In this document: in pieces, positions 1 through 8,383 of the stretch | Position numbering within the stretch: the first letter of the stretch is position 1 | Layout: each line of letters opens with the position of its first letter | Origin: Polaromonas sp. | GTDB lineage: Bacteria; Pseudomonadota; Gammaproteobacteria; Burkholderiales; Burkholderiaceae_C | NCBI RefSeq assembly: GCF_012927485.1 | Contig: NZ_JABBPC010000005.1 | Location: forward strand, 1-64,000 | Length of the DNA: 64,000 nucleotides | Direction: 5' to 3' | Made by a program: the position numbers and the translations under genes | Notes under the pieces: generated by a model | What the model was told of the DNA's origin: nothing | Databases searched by the model: none | The model's input: the letters and a program-made list of their open reading frames with translations, nothing else

Positions 1-67
1 GGCAGGAATTGAACCCACGACCCCTTGGTTCGTAGCCAAGTACTCTATCCAACTGAGCTACAGCCGC
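1..67 (-). tRNA. tRNA-Arg (anticodon ACG), 3' end cut by window edge
   Basis: Read on the minus strand, a cloverleaf begins at 67 with acceptor strand GCGGCTG. A D arm and an anticodon loop CTACGAA (anticodon ACG) between CTTGG/CCAAG stems follow, then a T arm with loop TTCAATT. The matching 3' acceptor strand would lie beyond base 1, so the gene is partial. The ACG anticodon reads CGN arginine codons. Confidence 0.93.
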
Positions 68-284
68 TAAGCCTAAAAGTATAACGCATTTGGATGCTAA
101 GACGACTTGATCTCGCTACAAACAGCTTTGCACCGACTGCGACCCCATCTTTTCAACGCCGCAGCCACATTGCTCCGGGCTTGGCGCGCCTCATAGCGTG
201 GCCAGAGGCGGATGGTCACGTTCGCCACGGCGACCGCAGTCAGCCTTGGCCGCCATCAAGAGGCAGCCGCTGATTAGCGAAAGT

Positions 285-735
285 TCACAATGCGTTGAGC
301 GACGTCTTTAGCCGGGACACGCCATTGTTCTCGTTGGGCGGCCTATCGCCAGCGCGGATAGTGGCCTGCATCGATGGCCGCATGAGTTTCGGCGCTTCCA
401 GCGTGCGGTCTTCTCAAGTGCGTGATTTAACAAAGTCTTCCTCGCTAACCCCTCCGCGGATATGGATGTTGCTGACCCGCCGTTCGCCAACCTTAGTTTC
501 CCAAGGCACCGGTTGGCCTCTTAGCGGATAGTCGGGGCACGTCAGCAAGCGCGCCGCAGGGAGAAAATTCAGCGGCTTGCGCACCGAGCGGTACCGGGCA
601 TGGGCGTCGCACCCCGGGAAATCTCCGCGAGCCTTCCCCGACGTCAGGCATAAACAGCAGGTCGCCTACAAACACGGTACCGGCGATTTCGAAGGCTATG
701 CCGGCCGGTGTGCCCATCAATATTCGAATGAGAGC
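285..735 (-). pseudogene. decayed MBL-fold metallo-hydrolase (Blh/persulfide dioxygenase-like), C-terminal half
   Basis: Three minus-strand segments in different frames together match the C-terminal half of MBL-fold hydrolases of the Blh/ETHE1-like type. The first, from about 720, reads TPAGIAFEI..VFVGDLLFMPDVG..FPG. After a frameshift the second reads AHARYRSVRKPLNFLPAARL then LTCPDYP. The third reads VSNIHIRGGVSEEDFV and, past an in-frame TGA, TLEAPKLMRPSMQATIRAGD..NNGVSRLKTSLN, stopping at 285-287. Another base appears lost just before TPAGIAF (expected GHTPAG). The metal-binding N-terminal half is not visible upstream. The family includes persulfide dioxygenases and related sulfur-handling hydrolases. 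This copy cannot make a working enzyme. The family assignment is from remembered motif similarity. Confidence 0.72.
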
Positions 736-1378
736 GTCGAGACGCCCGCGAACTTACGCTCTGAAAAATGGGTGTTCGAAAGCGCTACTGGACTGGCACG
801 GCATGCTGCCTTCGCAGCAAAGGGGACGTTTTCCTGACACACGTTCGTATAGTCTCTGCGCTCTCGGTGGCAACTCAGCCGACATTCTGGACACCAATTG
901 CACTCTCGAAAAGCACCTGTAGGGTGTATCGAAAAGGCCAAGCGATTAAAACCGCCCCGCGGTAACGAACCGTGCGATGAACCGAATCGAGCAGCTTGAT
1001 CGAAGTTTGAGTGCCCTCTAAAAGTCCCAGACACCGAAGCCACCCTTTTCTAAGAGTGGCTATAATGACAGGTTTGGTAACGCATCAGCCTTTTAAATTG
1101 AAGTCGACCTTCCCTCGGCTTCCTTCTCAAATGCGGCGCTTCTCAAAGCCCGAATCCACAGAAAAAAATCGTGCATTCAGTGCTCACATCGCTCTGGAAT
1201 CATCTGCACTGTTCACTTTTCTTGGCAAGCACTTACCCCAACGGTGCCCACTCATGGCTATACCCGACCAAGCCCTTACCAAGGCTGGCCGAGCAGACAC
1301 CAAACACTCGTTGGCTTGCTTGCAAGTCAGCTATTTCTCTATTTATCAAGCCGGGACAAATACCCGGTTCAGAATTTT
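736..1378. other. gene-poor stretch, no supported gene
   Basis: About 640 bases with only short overlapping open frames lacking recognisable domains or ribosome binding sites. A TATAAT hexamer at 1061-1066 follows a short hairpin (GCCAC..GTGGC) and could be a -10 box for the small gene at 1379, but no convincing -35 is visible. Probably decayed accessory DNA continuous with the dead hydrolase gene. Confidence 0.4.
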
Positions 1379-1618
1379 ATGAACATTGATCACACTAAGA
1401 TAACGGTCGGCAAGTACCTTGTCTCTCCACTTGCCAAACAGCAAAGTGACGGCGGTTACGCTGCCTCAGTTTCTATCCGTTCCGGTCGCGGAAGTGCCAC
1501 GCATGACCGCGTGCTTCGTTTCAACGGAATTTTTGATAGCACGGCGGCTGCCGTACATTACGCTACCGAACACGCGCTTCGCTGGATTCACGAACGCTCA
1601 TCACCGGCTTGCGCCTGA
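1379..1618 (+). CDS. small conserved-looking protein of unknown function (79 aa)
   Basis: I do not recognise a named family. The frame is open further upstream, but the ATG at 1379 is chosen because the protein-like sequence begins there (MNIDHTKITVGKYLVSPLA...). The product is small and soluble, with a central stretch YAASVSIRSGRGSATHDRVL and a C-terminal helix-like segment AAVHYATEHALRWI. No signal peptide or membrane segment is seen. It lies 66 bp upstream of infA on the same strand and may share its transcript. A role is not deducible; the pairing with a translation initiation factor gene is the only hint. Confidence 0.6.
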   Translation: MNIDHTKITVGKYLVSPLAKQQSDGGYAASVSIRSGRGSATHDRVLRFNGIFDSTAAAVHYATEHALRWIHERSSPACA

Positions 1619-1684
1619 CGAGCGCTTGGCCCCACTCAAGACGACGTACACAGATAATTTTTCAAAATTCCTAGGAGTTACATC

Positions 1685-1942
1685 ATGGCCAAAGAAGAAC
1701 TTATTGAAATGCACGGGTTGGTTGACGAAGTGTTACCCGATTCACGCTTTCGCGTCACGCTCGACAACGGTCATAAACTCGTTGCTTACACCTCCGGCAA
1801 GATGCGAAAAAATCACATTCGCATTTTAGCGGGTGACCAAGTTTCGCTTGAACTGTCGCCTTACGATCTCAGCAAAGGGAGAATCACTTTCCGCCACATT
1901 GCAGGTCGAGGACCAGGTCCGGCCCCGCGGCAAGCGCGATAA
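1685..1942 (+). CDS. infA: translation initiation factor IF-1
   Basis: An 85-residue S1-type OB-fold protein. It begins [20 protein letters not shown] and has the family core [34 protein letters not shown]-1 binds the A site of the 30S subunit during initiation. A good Shine-Dalgarno (AGGAG at 1673-1677) precedes the ATG by 7 bases. The family is usually about 72 residues; this protein has a basic Gly/Pro/Arg tail ([12 protein letters not shown]). Burkholderiales often carry a second infA outside the ribosomal protein operon, and this isolated copy, away from any ribosomal genes, fits that pattern (inference). Confidence 0.95.
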   Translation: MAKEELIEMHGLVDEVLPDSRFRVTLDNGHKLVAYTSGKMRKNHIRILAGDQVSLELSPYDLSKGRITFRHIAGRGPGPAPRQAR

Positions 1943-2018
1943 AGTAAATCATAGAAAGATTGCCAGGTCTCTTACACTGACTTGCCGACGCCTTGTGGTG
2001 AGCCAGACGTACTGAACT

Positions 2019-2035
2019 GCGATATTTTTAGTAGC
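2019..2035. repeat. 17-bp dispersed palindromic element, intergenic copy
   Basis: GCGATATTTTTAGTAGC, one arm degenerate, lies downstream of infA. Read on the minus strand it is GCTACTAAAAATATCGC, close to the consensus GCTAYTAAAAAYATAGC shared by at least ten other copies in the window. Confidence 0.6.
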
Positions 2036-2181
2036 AGATATCAATGGTCATTTGACGAATGACACACCACCTAATTTCAGAGCCTCACAGCAAACCAGAG
2101 AGCTTGGGTATCCGCCTTCGACAATTAAACGCGTAAGCCATTGAGTCACGCAGGGGTGTGCATCAAACGTTCCGCTACAAA

Positions 2182-2733
2182 TTAGTCAACAGCCTGTTCA
2201 AGGTTGGTTTTCTGATCGTCAATGGCGTAGGTGTATGACTCACTTTCAAGATCGACCCTGACGGTGCGTGATAGCTACGCATCGGCTATCGTAATGATGC
2301 GTTGGATTGAAAAGCGCCTAGCGATTTTTCAATCACGAGCTTGCGCGTAGTGACCTCTGCCGCATCGCCGTCAAACACCTTGCGGTGCAGCGGCAAGCCT
2401 TGTTACTATCTTTACCACTCCGAGCGTGACATGGTGTGCAATCACGCCTTCTTGGGACATGCCGTAGTGGCGCAGTCCTCCTCTTGCTGCCAAAGTCCGT
2501 CGCCCCGGATCGTCGTCATGTCGTAGAACACCATGGCCAGATCCGGCGCCACCAAGGGGCGCCGCAAGCCCGACAGACCCTTGGCCACTTCCTCCTTGTG
2601 ATCCACCCACGCATTCATGGCGCGCAGCACGTGTAGACGGCGGGAACAAGGGGTGGCGCCCTTCATCGTCTCGGTACGCCTCGATGCGCGAGACGTACCG
2701 GCGTGCGTTGGACTGGGCTAGTTTGATGAACAG
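2182..2733 (-). mobile_element. decayed IS1634-type (IS4 superfamily) transposase remnant
   Basis: Minus-strand segments in several frames reproduce an IS1634-like DDE transposase. In order they are an N-terminal piece FIKLAQSNARRYVSRIEAYR then DDEGR, LRAMNAWVDHKEEVAKGL, LVAPDLAMVFYDMTTIRGDG, LRHYGMSQEGVIAHHVTLGV, GLPLHRKVFDGDAAEVTTRK, and RRFSIQRIITIADA. At least three frameshifts and stop codons separate them. The interval between the N-terminal piece and the middle is far too short for the roughly 150 residues normally there, and the C-terminal third is missing. Terminal inverted repeats were not found. The element is dead and old. Confidence 0.75.
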
Positions 2734-3034
2734 GCCACCACTACAAATCAGAGCTTACAAAGTTTAAAAAAACAAATTTTAAGGCTGCGACGCCCTACTA
2801 CGATGAACTCGAACAACCGACTCCTGAGTCCTTGTTATTGTCGGAGATGAGCAGTTCTCCAGGCTGGGAACAGTCGAACTCGGGTGAGTAGCCGCACGCT
2901 TTCCTAAACATTTTTGGTGGGTCGCTTAAGCGAGATGGGGCAATCAAAACCAGAGACATATTGCAATCGATCTCGATATTACTTTTTTAGCCAGCATTAA
3001 AGTCCGCCTGGCAAGCGGTTAAACTAGCGCGCTA
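2734..3034. other. intergenic stretch before tRNA-Ser, nothing identified
   Basis: About 300 bases between the start of the transposase remnant and tRNA-Ser. No open frame with recognisable content, no clear promoter and no repeat was found. The DNA just before the transposase start is A/T-rich (near 2757-2782) and could be the old insertion-sequence edge. Confidence 0.3.
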
Positions 3035-3124
3035 GGAAGCGTGGCAGAGCGGTTGAATGCAGCAGTCTTGAAAACTGCCGAGGATGTGAGTCCTCCGTGA
3101 GTTCGAATCTCACCGCTTCCGCCA
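3035..3124 (+). tRNA. tRNA-Ser (anticodon TGA)
   Basis: Acceptor GGAAGCG pairs with CGCTTCC, followed by discriminator G and an encoded CCA at 3122-3124. The anticodon stem GCAGT/ACTGC holds loop CTTGAAA, giving anticodon TGA, which reads UCA. The long variable arm expected of a class II serine tRNA is present (GAGGATGTGAGTCCTC). Confidence 0.96.
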
Positions 3125-3415
3125 GGAAGTCAAAAAAGCAAGCGCCTAGCCAGCGCCAGGTGCGAGTTTCATTGACAGGACTGAGCTGGACTCTTCTGGG
3201 CGCGCCCGCATTGCAACGATCCCTGTCGTTTACCTCCCCGTGCAGAATGTCGCGAGCACTCTTTGAACTGCATAGAACTTGCGTCGGCCATTGCCAAGTG
3301 ACGCTAAATTCAAAGCAAGAACGCTCCGGAAACTCCTCAAGCGCCATGAGAGCCGGCGAGGAACGAATCATTACGCCCCTGGGATGGCTGCCTGCGCAGG
3401 ACCCCCAAAGAAAGC
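3125..3415. other. intergenic stretch, no gene identified
   Basis: About 290 bases between tRNA-Ser and the end of the acyl-CoA ligase gene. Only shadow open frames are present. No intrinsic terminator with a clear U-run was found for either neighbour. Confidence 0.3.
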
Positions 3416-4969
3416 TTACCGATACTGCTCCCGCAGCTGCTTGCGGTTGAGCTTCCCAACGGCAGTCTTGGGAATTTCGCTGACAAATACCACGCGCTGC
3501 GGCTTTTTGTAGGCTGCCACTTGTGCAGCGACATGAGCGATCAGCTCTTCTGCTGTGACCGGCTGCCCCGGCCGCAAAACTACCATCGCGGTGACGATCT
3601 CGACCCATTTTTCGTGAGGTAAGCCAACCACCGCGCATTCGCGCACTGCCGGATGCGTCATCAGAACATCTTCAACCTCACGCGGATAGACGTTGTAGCC
3701 GCCACTGATGATCATGTCGGAAGTGCGGTCCTTGAGGTGCAAGAAACCTTGTGCATCAAAAACGCCGACATCTCTGGTACGAAGCCAGCCATCGGCGTTG
3801 AATGTCTCTGCCGTCAATGCAGGCGCGTTGTAGTAACCGGCCACCGCTGACGGGGCGCGCACGGCGATCTCGCCGGGCGTTCCCTGCGGCACTTCGTTGC
3901 CTGCCTCGTCAATAAGGCGCAACTCAACGTCCAGCGCGGGCTTACCGCAGGAGCCGAGCAGCTCATCATGATGATCCTCGGGTCGCAGCACTGCAAGGCA
4001 CAAAGGCGCTTCAGTTTGGCCGTAGTACTGCCAAAACCGATGTTGACCCCACATGGATATTGCACGCTGAATAACCGCGCGCGGCATCGGTGATGCGCCG
4101 TAAATCACGTACTTGAGCGCAGATACATCGGCGGAACCAAAGCTGGGGTGCTCCAGCAGCATCTGCATCATGGTCGGCACCATGTTGATCGCAGTAATAC
4201 GCTGCTCCTTGAGCGTGCGCAGGAACTGTCCAGGTTCGAACCCGGACAAGATCACCGTACGGCCGCCGCGAAGCCAGAAAGGCAGTACGAATACGCCGCT
4301 GGCGTGTATCAATGATGCCGCATGCAGCATCGCGTCCTCCGGTGTCGCTGGCAGGAGGTTGAGCAGCACATTGCGGCAAATCGATGCATAGGACGCCTGG
4401 GTATGTTGAACCGCTTTCAAGGTCCCGGTTGTACCAGAGGTAAACAGCGTCAGCACGACGTCATCCGGATCTGCTGTCGTGGTCGGCGATTCAGTAGACA
4501 GTTTTTGCGCTTGCGCATGCAGATCCGCACAACCTCCGATCACTGCCCCCATGCCCAGGCAGACGAGCGCGGGAATGGCATCACGCAGCGCCTGCGCGCG
4601 TTCGGCAAGGTCGGGCCCAAATACCAGGTGGGTGCAGCCCGTATCGGCCACCATGCGGGTGTGTTCGGCCAGCGAGAGCCGGGAGTTGAGTGGAATCCGG
4701 TTGATGCCCGCTTTCACACAGCCGAAGTCCAGTGGCACGCTATACAGGCAGTTGTTCAGCAGTAGCGCCACTCGCGTGCGCGGCAACGCGCCGGCCGCGT
4801 GCAAGGCATGCGCGAGCTGGCTGCTCATGCGGTCAACTTCGTCGAACGTCAGCGACTGCTCACCGAACACGACAGCCGTGCGTGGTCCATGCTGGAGCGC
4901 CCCGCGACGAATCAATTCAAGGTAGGTGGAGCCACGGGCTTGGGTGATGACCGGTGATGTTGTATGCAT
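3416..4969 (-). CDS. AMP-dependent acyl/aryl-CoA ligase (ANL superfamily)
   Basis: A 517-residue adenylate-forming enzyme that would activate a carboxylic acid with ATP and join it to CoA. Motifs in order are the P-loop-like LFTSGTTGTLKAVQHTQ (about 175-190), YYGQTEAP (about 310), the hinge region GWLRTRDVG..DRTSDMIISGGYNVYP (about 395-430), and the catalytic C-terminal lysine in KTAVGKLNRKQL. The length is typical and no membrane segment is seen. It lies 50 bp downstream of the crotonase gene on the same strand, so both probably form one operon facing a PaaX-type regulator. The substrate is not deducible; a medium-chain or aromatic acid is plausible given the regulator type (inference). Confidence 0.88.
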   Translation of the reverse strand: MHTTSPVITQARGSTYLELIRRGALQHGPRTAVVFGEQSLTFDEVDRMSSQLAHALHAAGALPRTRVALLLNNCLYSVPLDFGCVKAGINRIPLNSRLSLAEHTRMVADTGCTHLVFGPDLAERAQALRDAIPALVCLGMGAVIGGCADLHAQAQKLSTESPTTTADPDDVVLTLFTSGTTGTLKAVQHTQASYASICRNVLLNLLPATPEDAMLHAASLIHASGVFVLPFWLRGGRTVILSGFEPGQFLRTLKEQRITAINMVPTMMQMLLEHPSFGSADVSALKYVIYGASPMPRAVIQRAISMWGQHRFWQYYGQTEAPLCLAVLRPEDHHDELLGSCGKPALDVELRLIDEAGNEVPQGTPGEIAVRAPSAVAGYYNAPALTAETFNADGWLRTRDVGVFDAQGFLHLKDRTSDMIISGGYNVYPREVEDVLMTHPAVRECAVVGLPHEKWVEIVTAMVVLRPGQPVTAEELIAHVAAQVAAYKKPQRVVFVSEIPKTAVGKLNRKQLREQYR

Positions 4970-5019
4970 GCTTATCTCAGTTTGTTGTAATTGATCGGAT
5001 AGTCGCGATATCTTTCAGG

Positions 5020-5799
5020 CTAGCGGCCGGTGAAGTCACCGTGACGGCCCGCACCACGGGCAAAACGGGTAGCGCCAGCCTCGCCTTCAGCAAAGACTAT
5101 CGGTACACCTTGCTCGCCTTCATTTTTCAGAGCCTCAGGGAGCGCCAGAGACCATTGCGAATAGACGGAGCGGCGATCTGCGAGCATGCAAGCTTGTGGA
5201 AATGCTGCAAGTTGGTGCGCCAGTTCTTGCGCCATCGTCAGAGCACCACCCTTCGGCGTTATCCGGCTGACCAGACCCATGGACAGTGCTTCAGTCGCGG
5301 AGACGGGACGTCCGGTCAAAATCATGTCGAGGGCGCGCCCCATCCCTACGATGCGCGGCAGACGCACCGTGCCGCCGTCTATAAGCGGTACGCCCCAGCG
5401 GCGGCAAAACACACCGAAAATGGCGTCCTCGTCTGCAACGCGCATGTCGGCCATCAGGGCCAATTCCAGGCCTCCTGCGACAGCGTAGCCATTGATGGCC
5501 GCTATCAACGGCTTGGACAAGGCCATGCGGGTAGGCCCCATCGGTCCTGTGCCGCCCCCATGCGGGTCGAGTTCATTGCGCAGTGCAGGGTCACCTACCG
5601 CTGACAGGTCGGCACCAGCGCAAAAGTTGCCACCGGATCCGGTCAAGATTGCAACGCGCAGGGCCTCGTCACTCTCGAAACGCTCAAACGCCCTCCGCAA
5701 CTGTGCAGCCATCACACCATTGACGGCATTGCGTTTTTCGGGGCAGTTCAGTGTGATGGTGAAAACAGCCCCATCAACATCAAAGGTCACATATTGCAT
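5020..5799 (-). CDS. enoyl-CoA hydratase/isomerase (crotonase) family protein
   Basis: A 259-residue crotonase-fold protein from the start chosen here. The oxyanion-hole segments are FCAGADL and GYAVAGGLELAL. The first catalytic glutamate position of hydratases (GGLELAL) is kept. The second, normally in a QPEI-like motif, is replaced in FGVFCRRWGVPLIDGGT, so classical hydration is doubtful. The frame is open to 5829, but AGGAAG at 5807-5812 sits 7 bases before the ATG at 5799 (MQYVTF...), which therefore looks like the true start; an ATG at 5805 is only 1 base away. It is the first gene of the operon with the CoA ligase. It probably acts on the CoA ester made by that ligase (inference). Confidence 0.88.
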   Translation of the reverse strand: MQYVTFDVDGAVFTITLNCPEKRNAVNGVMAAQLRRAFERFESDEALRVAILTGSGGNFCAGADLSAVGDPALRNELDPHGGGTGPMGPTRMALSKPLIAAINGYAVAGGLELALMADMRVADEDAIFGVFCRRWGVPLIDGGTVRLPRIVGMGRALDMILTGRPVSATEALSMGLVSRITPKGGALTMAQELAHQLAAFPQACMLADRRSVYSQWSLALPEALKNEGEQGVPIVFAEGEAGATRFARGAGRHGDFTGR

Positions 5800-5864
5800 G
5801 GTCATACTTCCTGTTTGGCTTGGTGGCATGGGGACTAGGGTGAAGTCTCAGACCCCAACCCGGC

Positions 5865-5887
5865 TTGTTTAAGATAATGCTAAACAA
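5865..5887. promoter_or_regulatory. candidate operator between crotonase operon and PaaX-type regulator
   Basis: A perfect 7-bp inverted repeat, TTGTTTA at 5865-5871 and TAAACAA at 5881-5887, is separated by 9 bases in the 108-bp gap between divergent starts. Its position and symmetry fit the binding site of a dimeric repressor such as the adjacent PaaX-type protein. Binding is inferred. Confidence 0.5.
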
Positions 5888-5907
5888 CATTTCATAATTA
5901 CGCAATC

Positions 5908-6714
5908 ATGAACAAAGTATGTAATATCTTAGTAACGATGCCAAGCGCACCGGACTTGATCCTTGACTTGCTGGTTGCAGACGGAGGCATGCTGACGGTG
6001 CAGGCGTTGTGCCGGGCAGGAGCGTTGTTCCGGATCGGAGAGTCCGCCATTCGGGTCGGCCTGACGCGCTTGTCAGGCGAAGACAAGATCCGCCGCTGCG
6101 GGCGCGGGTGCTATGCATTCAACCGCCTGGGTCCCCAGCTCTCGGGAACGGTGGATGACTGGCAGCACAAGGCGACTCAAGCCGTTCCATGGAATTTGGA
6201 CTGGTTGGCGGTACACGATGTCGGCGTGCTGCGCTCGGAAAAGACGGCGTGGCGTCAGCATAGTTTGGCAATGTCCTTGCGCGGATTTGTCGCCTTCCAG
6301 CCGGGCCTTCGCATACGCCCCAACAACCTGTCGGGAGGGCTGACGGTAGAGCGCATCCAGTTGCAAGCGCTTGGATTGTCACCGCAGGCGCTGATGTTCC
6401 GATTGGTAGATCTTGACGAGGAGCGGCGCAATGCCGCGTGGTCATTGTGGGACGTTCGTTCGCTGGAGGCGCGCTATCGCCTGCTGCAGACGGGTATCGA
6501 AAAAAGCAGGCGGGAGTTGGATGTCAAGAAGCTGGAAGTCGCCGTTCGAGAATCGCTGCTGCTTGGGCGGGCCGTGATCGGCGACCTCATCCGCGATCCC
6601 TTACTTCCGACGCAATTGATGTCGGCAACGACCAGGATCGCGCTGGTTAAGGCGACAACGATCTATCAGAGGAAAGCGCGGGCTTTGTGGCGCCAATGGC
6701 TCACGGCCCCGTGA
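5908..6714 (+). CDS. PaaX-family transcriptional regulator
   Basis: A 268-residue protein with the PaaX layout. An N-terminal winged helix covers about residues 10-70 (IGESAIRVGLTRLSGEDKI then RRCGRGCYAF), followed by a central Cas2-like/PaaX domain and a helical C-terminal domain. PaaX is known as the phenylacetyl-CoA-responsive repressor of phenylacetate degradation; homologues control other acyl-CoA pathways. It is transcribed away from the crotonase-ligase operon with a palindromic candidate operator between them, which suggests it represses that operon and perhaps itself. A second ATG at 5938 (MPSAPDL) is a possible alternative start; neither has a strong ribosome binding site. The ligand is unknown. 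Confidence 0.82.
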   Translation: MNKVCNILVTMPSAPDLILDLLVADGGMLTVQALCRAGALFRIGESAIRVGLTRLSGEDKIRRCGRGCYAFNRLGPQLSGTVDDWQHKATQAVPWNLDWLAVHDVGVLRSEKTAWRQHSLAMSLRGFVAFQPGLRIRPNNLSGGLTVERIQLQALGLSPQALMFRLVDLDEERRNAAWSLWDVRSLEARYRLLQTGIEKSRRELDVKKLEVAVRESLLLGRAVIGDLIRDPLLPTQLMSATTRIALVKATTIYQRKARALWRQWLTAP

Positions 6715-6739
6715 CGCCTGCAACAGATTTTGAAAAGTT

Positions 6740-6982
6740 CTAAAAGCGATCGGTGTTATCCGCCCGCGACCTTTGCTTGGCAGCAAGGTACAAGGCATGC
6801 CAGATCGTCACGCTAATTCCCACCATCGCAAACAAGATCGCAACCAAGGTAAGCGCAGGCCCGCCGGTAGATTGCGGTTATGGCTGTCCGATATTGATAT
6901 CAATAATGTTGACCGGACGATCGCCACCGATGCAACTGATTCGTGAGAGGCAGTTACCGTTGCAGCGAATTTTCGAGGCCAT
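6740..6982 (-). pseudogene. small membrane protein gene interrupted by one in-frame TAA
   Basis: A minus-strand frame begins with ATG at 6982 and encodes 34 residues (MASKIRCNGNCLSRISCIGG, then DRPVNIIDINIGQP). It meets TAA at 6878-6880, and continues in the same frame for 45 residues containing one clear membrane helix (GPALTLVAILFAMVGISVTI, then WHALYLAA) and a basic tail ending at 6740. Protein-like composition on both sides of a single stop suggests a recently inactivated gene of about 80 codons, or a sequencing error, or readthrough. I do not recognise the family. No strong ribosome binding site is seen. Confidence 0.45.
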
Positions 6983-7183
6983 GCCACAAAAAAATCAGCC
7001 CGTTTCCGAGGGAAAAAGAAGCTGCTTATGAGGTGCCCCCCAAGGGTAAAGCGGTAGCGCTGCACAACAGACTTATTACCCCGCCAACTGCAGCAATCGA
7101 GTCGCCACGACGTTGTCACTCGCCGAGGCTTGCTGCCACAGGACCGTCTATCTAGTGGCTACATAAGTAGAAAAAATAATACC

Positions 7184-7200
7184 GCTATAAATAGAATAGC
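7184..7200. repeat. 17-bp dispersed palindromic element, intergenic copy
   Basis: GCTATAAATAGAATAGC has both 4-base arms (GCTA and TAGC) intact around a 9-base A/T-rich core. It lies between the broken small gene and the CAT-anticodon tRNA. Confidence 0.6.
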
Positions 7201-7219
7201 GCCCAATCTTTTGTATGAA

Positions 7220-7296
7220 TGGTGGGCCGTGTAGGACTTGAACCTACGACCAAAGGATTATGAGTCCTCTGCTCTAACCAACTGAGCTAACGGCCC
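7220..7296 (-). tRNA. tRNA with CAT anticodon (Ile2 or elongator Met)
   Basis: On the minus strand the acceptor GGGCCGT pairs with ACGGCCC, followed by discriminator A and encoded CCA. The anticodon loop CTCATAA between GAGGA/TCCTT gives CAT. Such tRNAs are either elongator methionine or, after lysidine modification by TilS, isoleucine-2 (AUA). The TTGGTCG segment and TTCAAGTCC resemble E. coli ileX more than metT, but the choice is not certain from sequence alone. The gene lies just downstream of hrcA. Confidence 0.93.
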
Positions 7297-7315
7297 CGCA
7301 CTAGATTGTACGGGC

Positions 7316-8335
7316 CTACTTGCTGTGGCTGAGGGCCGTACTGACCAGTTTTGACGTGATATCCACAATCTGGATCATTTTTTCGTACGGCATGCGCATG
7401 GGGCCAATGACTCCCAGCGTTCCTACGACCTGACCATCGACCTCGTAAGGCGCAGTGACGATCGACAGCTCTTGGTAGGGAATCACCTGGCTTTCGCCAC
7501 CTATGTAAATGCGCACGCCCTCAGCGCGGCTGGAAACATCAAGCAGCCGGATGAGTTGCGCCTTTTGCTCGAACAGATCAAAGAGCTTGCGCAGATTGCC
7601 CATATCGTTTGAAAAATCACTAACGGCAAGCAGATTGCGCTCGCCGGAAATGACGACTTCGTCCTGCGACTCAATCGCCTCGGAACTGACCTGGACCGCA
7701 GCCTGCATCAAAGTGGCAATTTCACTTCGAAGCAGTTCGACTTCCGTTTTCAGGCGCTCACGCACTGCTTCAATGGCCATCCCCGCAAAGTGCGAGTTCA
7801 AAAAATTGGCAGCCTCGATGAGTTGGGTCTGGGTGTAGTCGACTTCGGTAAAAATGACTCGGTTTTGAACATCGCCCTCCGGCGACACGATGATGACGAG
7901 AAAGCGCTTTTGGGACAGCCGCAAAAACTCTATATGACGAAAGACCGACGTTCTGCGCGGCGCCATCACTACCCCCACGAATTGCGACAGGCTGGACAGC
8001 ATGTGGGCCGCGTTGCTGAACACCTTCTGCGGCTGATCGGGGGCAAGCCTCGGCGCAGTAATGTGATCGCTGCCCATCAGAGGCTCCCGCTGCGTGGTCA
8101 GCATGGTGTCGACAAAGAGGCGGTAACCCCGGGCCGTAGGAATGCGACCTGCGGACGTGTGCGGGCTGACAATCAGTCCGAGGCCTTCTAGATCGCTCAT
8201 GACGTTGCGTATGGTCGCAGGGGACAACTCAAGCCCGGAGGCCTTGGACAGCGTACGCGATCCGACTGGCTGACCATCAGCAATGTAGCGCTCAACGAGC
8301 GCTTTCAACAACAAACGGGCGCGAGCATCAAGCAT
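7316..8335 (-). CDS. hrcA: heat-inducible transcription repressor HrcA
   Basis: A 339-residue HrcA. The N-terminal winged helix ([20 protein letters not shown], then [10 protein letters not shown] and [19 protein letters not shown]) is followed by the [16 protein letters not shown] signature at about 57-72 and the GAF-like/dimerisation domain. HrcA binds CIRCE elements (TTAGCACTC-N9-GAGTGCTAA) and is kept active by GroEL, so chaperone titration relieves repression. A perfect CIRCE is present upstream of rpoH in this window, a likely target. The gene is divergent from nadK with a 48-bp gap and has no CIRCE of its own in that gap. Confidence 0.97.
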   Translation of the reverse strand: MLDARARLLLKALVERYIADGQPVGSRTLSKASGLELSPATIRNVMSDLEGLGLIVSPHTSAGRIPTARGYRLFVDTMLTTQREPLMGSDHITAPRLAPDQPQKVFSNAAHMLSSLSQFVGVVMAPRRTSVFRHIEFLRLSQKRFLVIIVSPEGDVQNRVIFTEVDYTQTQLIEAANFLNSHFAGMAIEAVRERLKTEVELLRSEIATLMQAAVQVSSEAIESQDEVVISGERNLLAVSDFSNDMGNLRKLFDLFEQKAQLIRLLDVSSRAEGVRIYIGGESQVIPYQELSIVTAPYEVDGQVVGTLGVIGPMRMPYEKMIQIVDITSKLVSTALSHSK

Positions 8336-8383
8336 GGCAACATTCTAAAGAGCTTGTCACCAATGTTGTGATGTAATTTGACG

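Noticed and set aside
717-1043. 108-residue minus-strand open frame
   Set aside because: No ribosome binding site, no recognisable domain, and it overlaps the frame-shifted hydrolase remnant; judged accidental.
3024-3638. 204-residue minus-strand open frame over tRNA-Ser
   Set aside because: It runs through the tRNA and antisense or out of frame to the CoA ligase 3' end, with no domain; a shadow.
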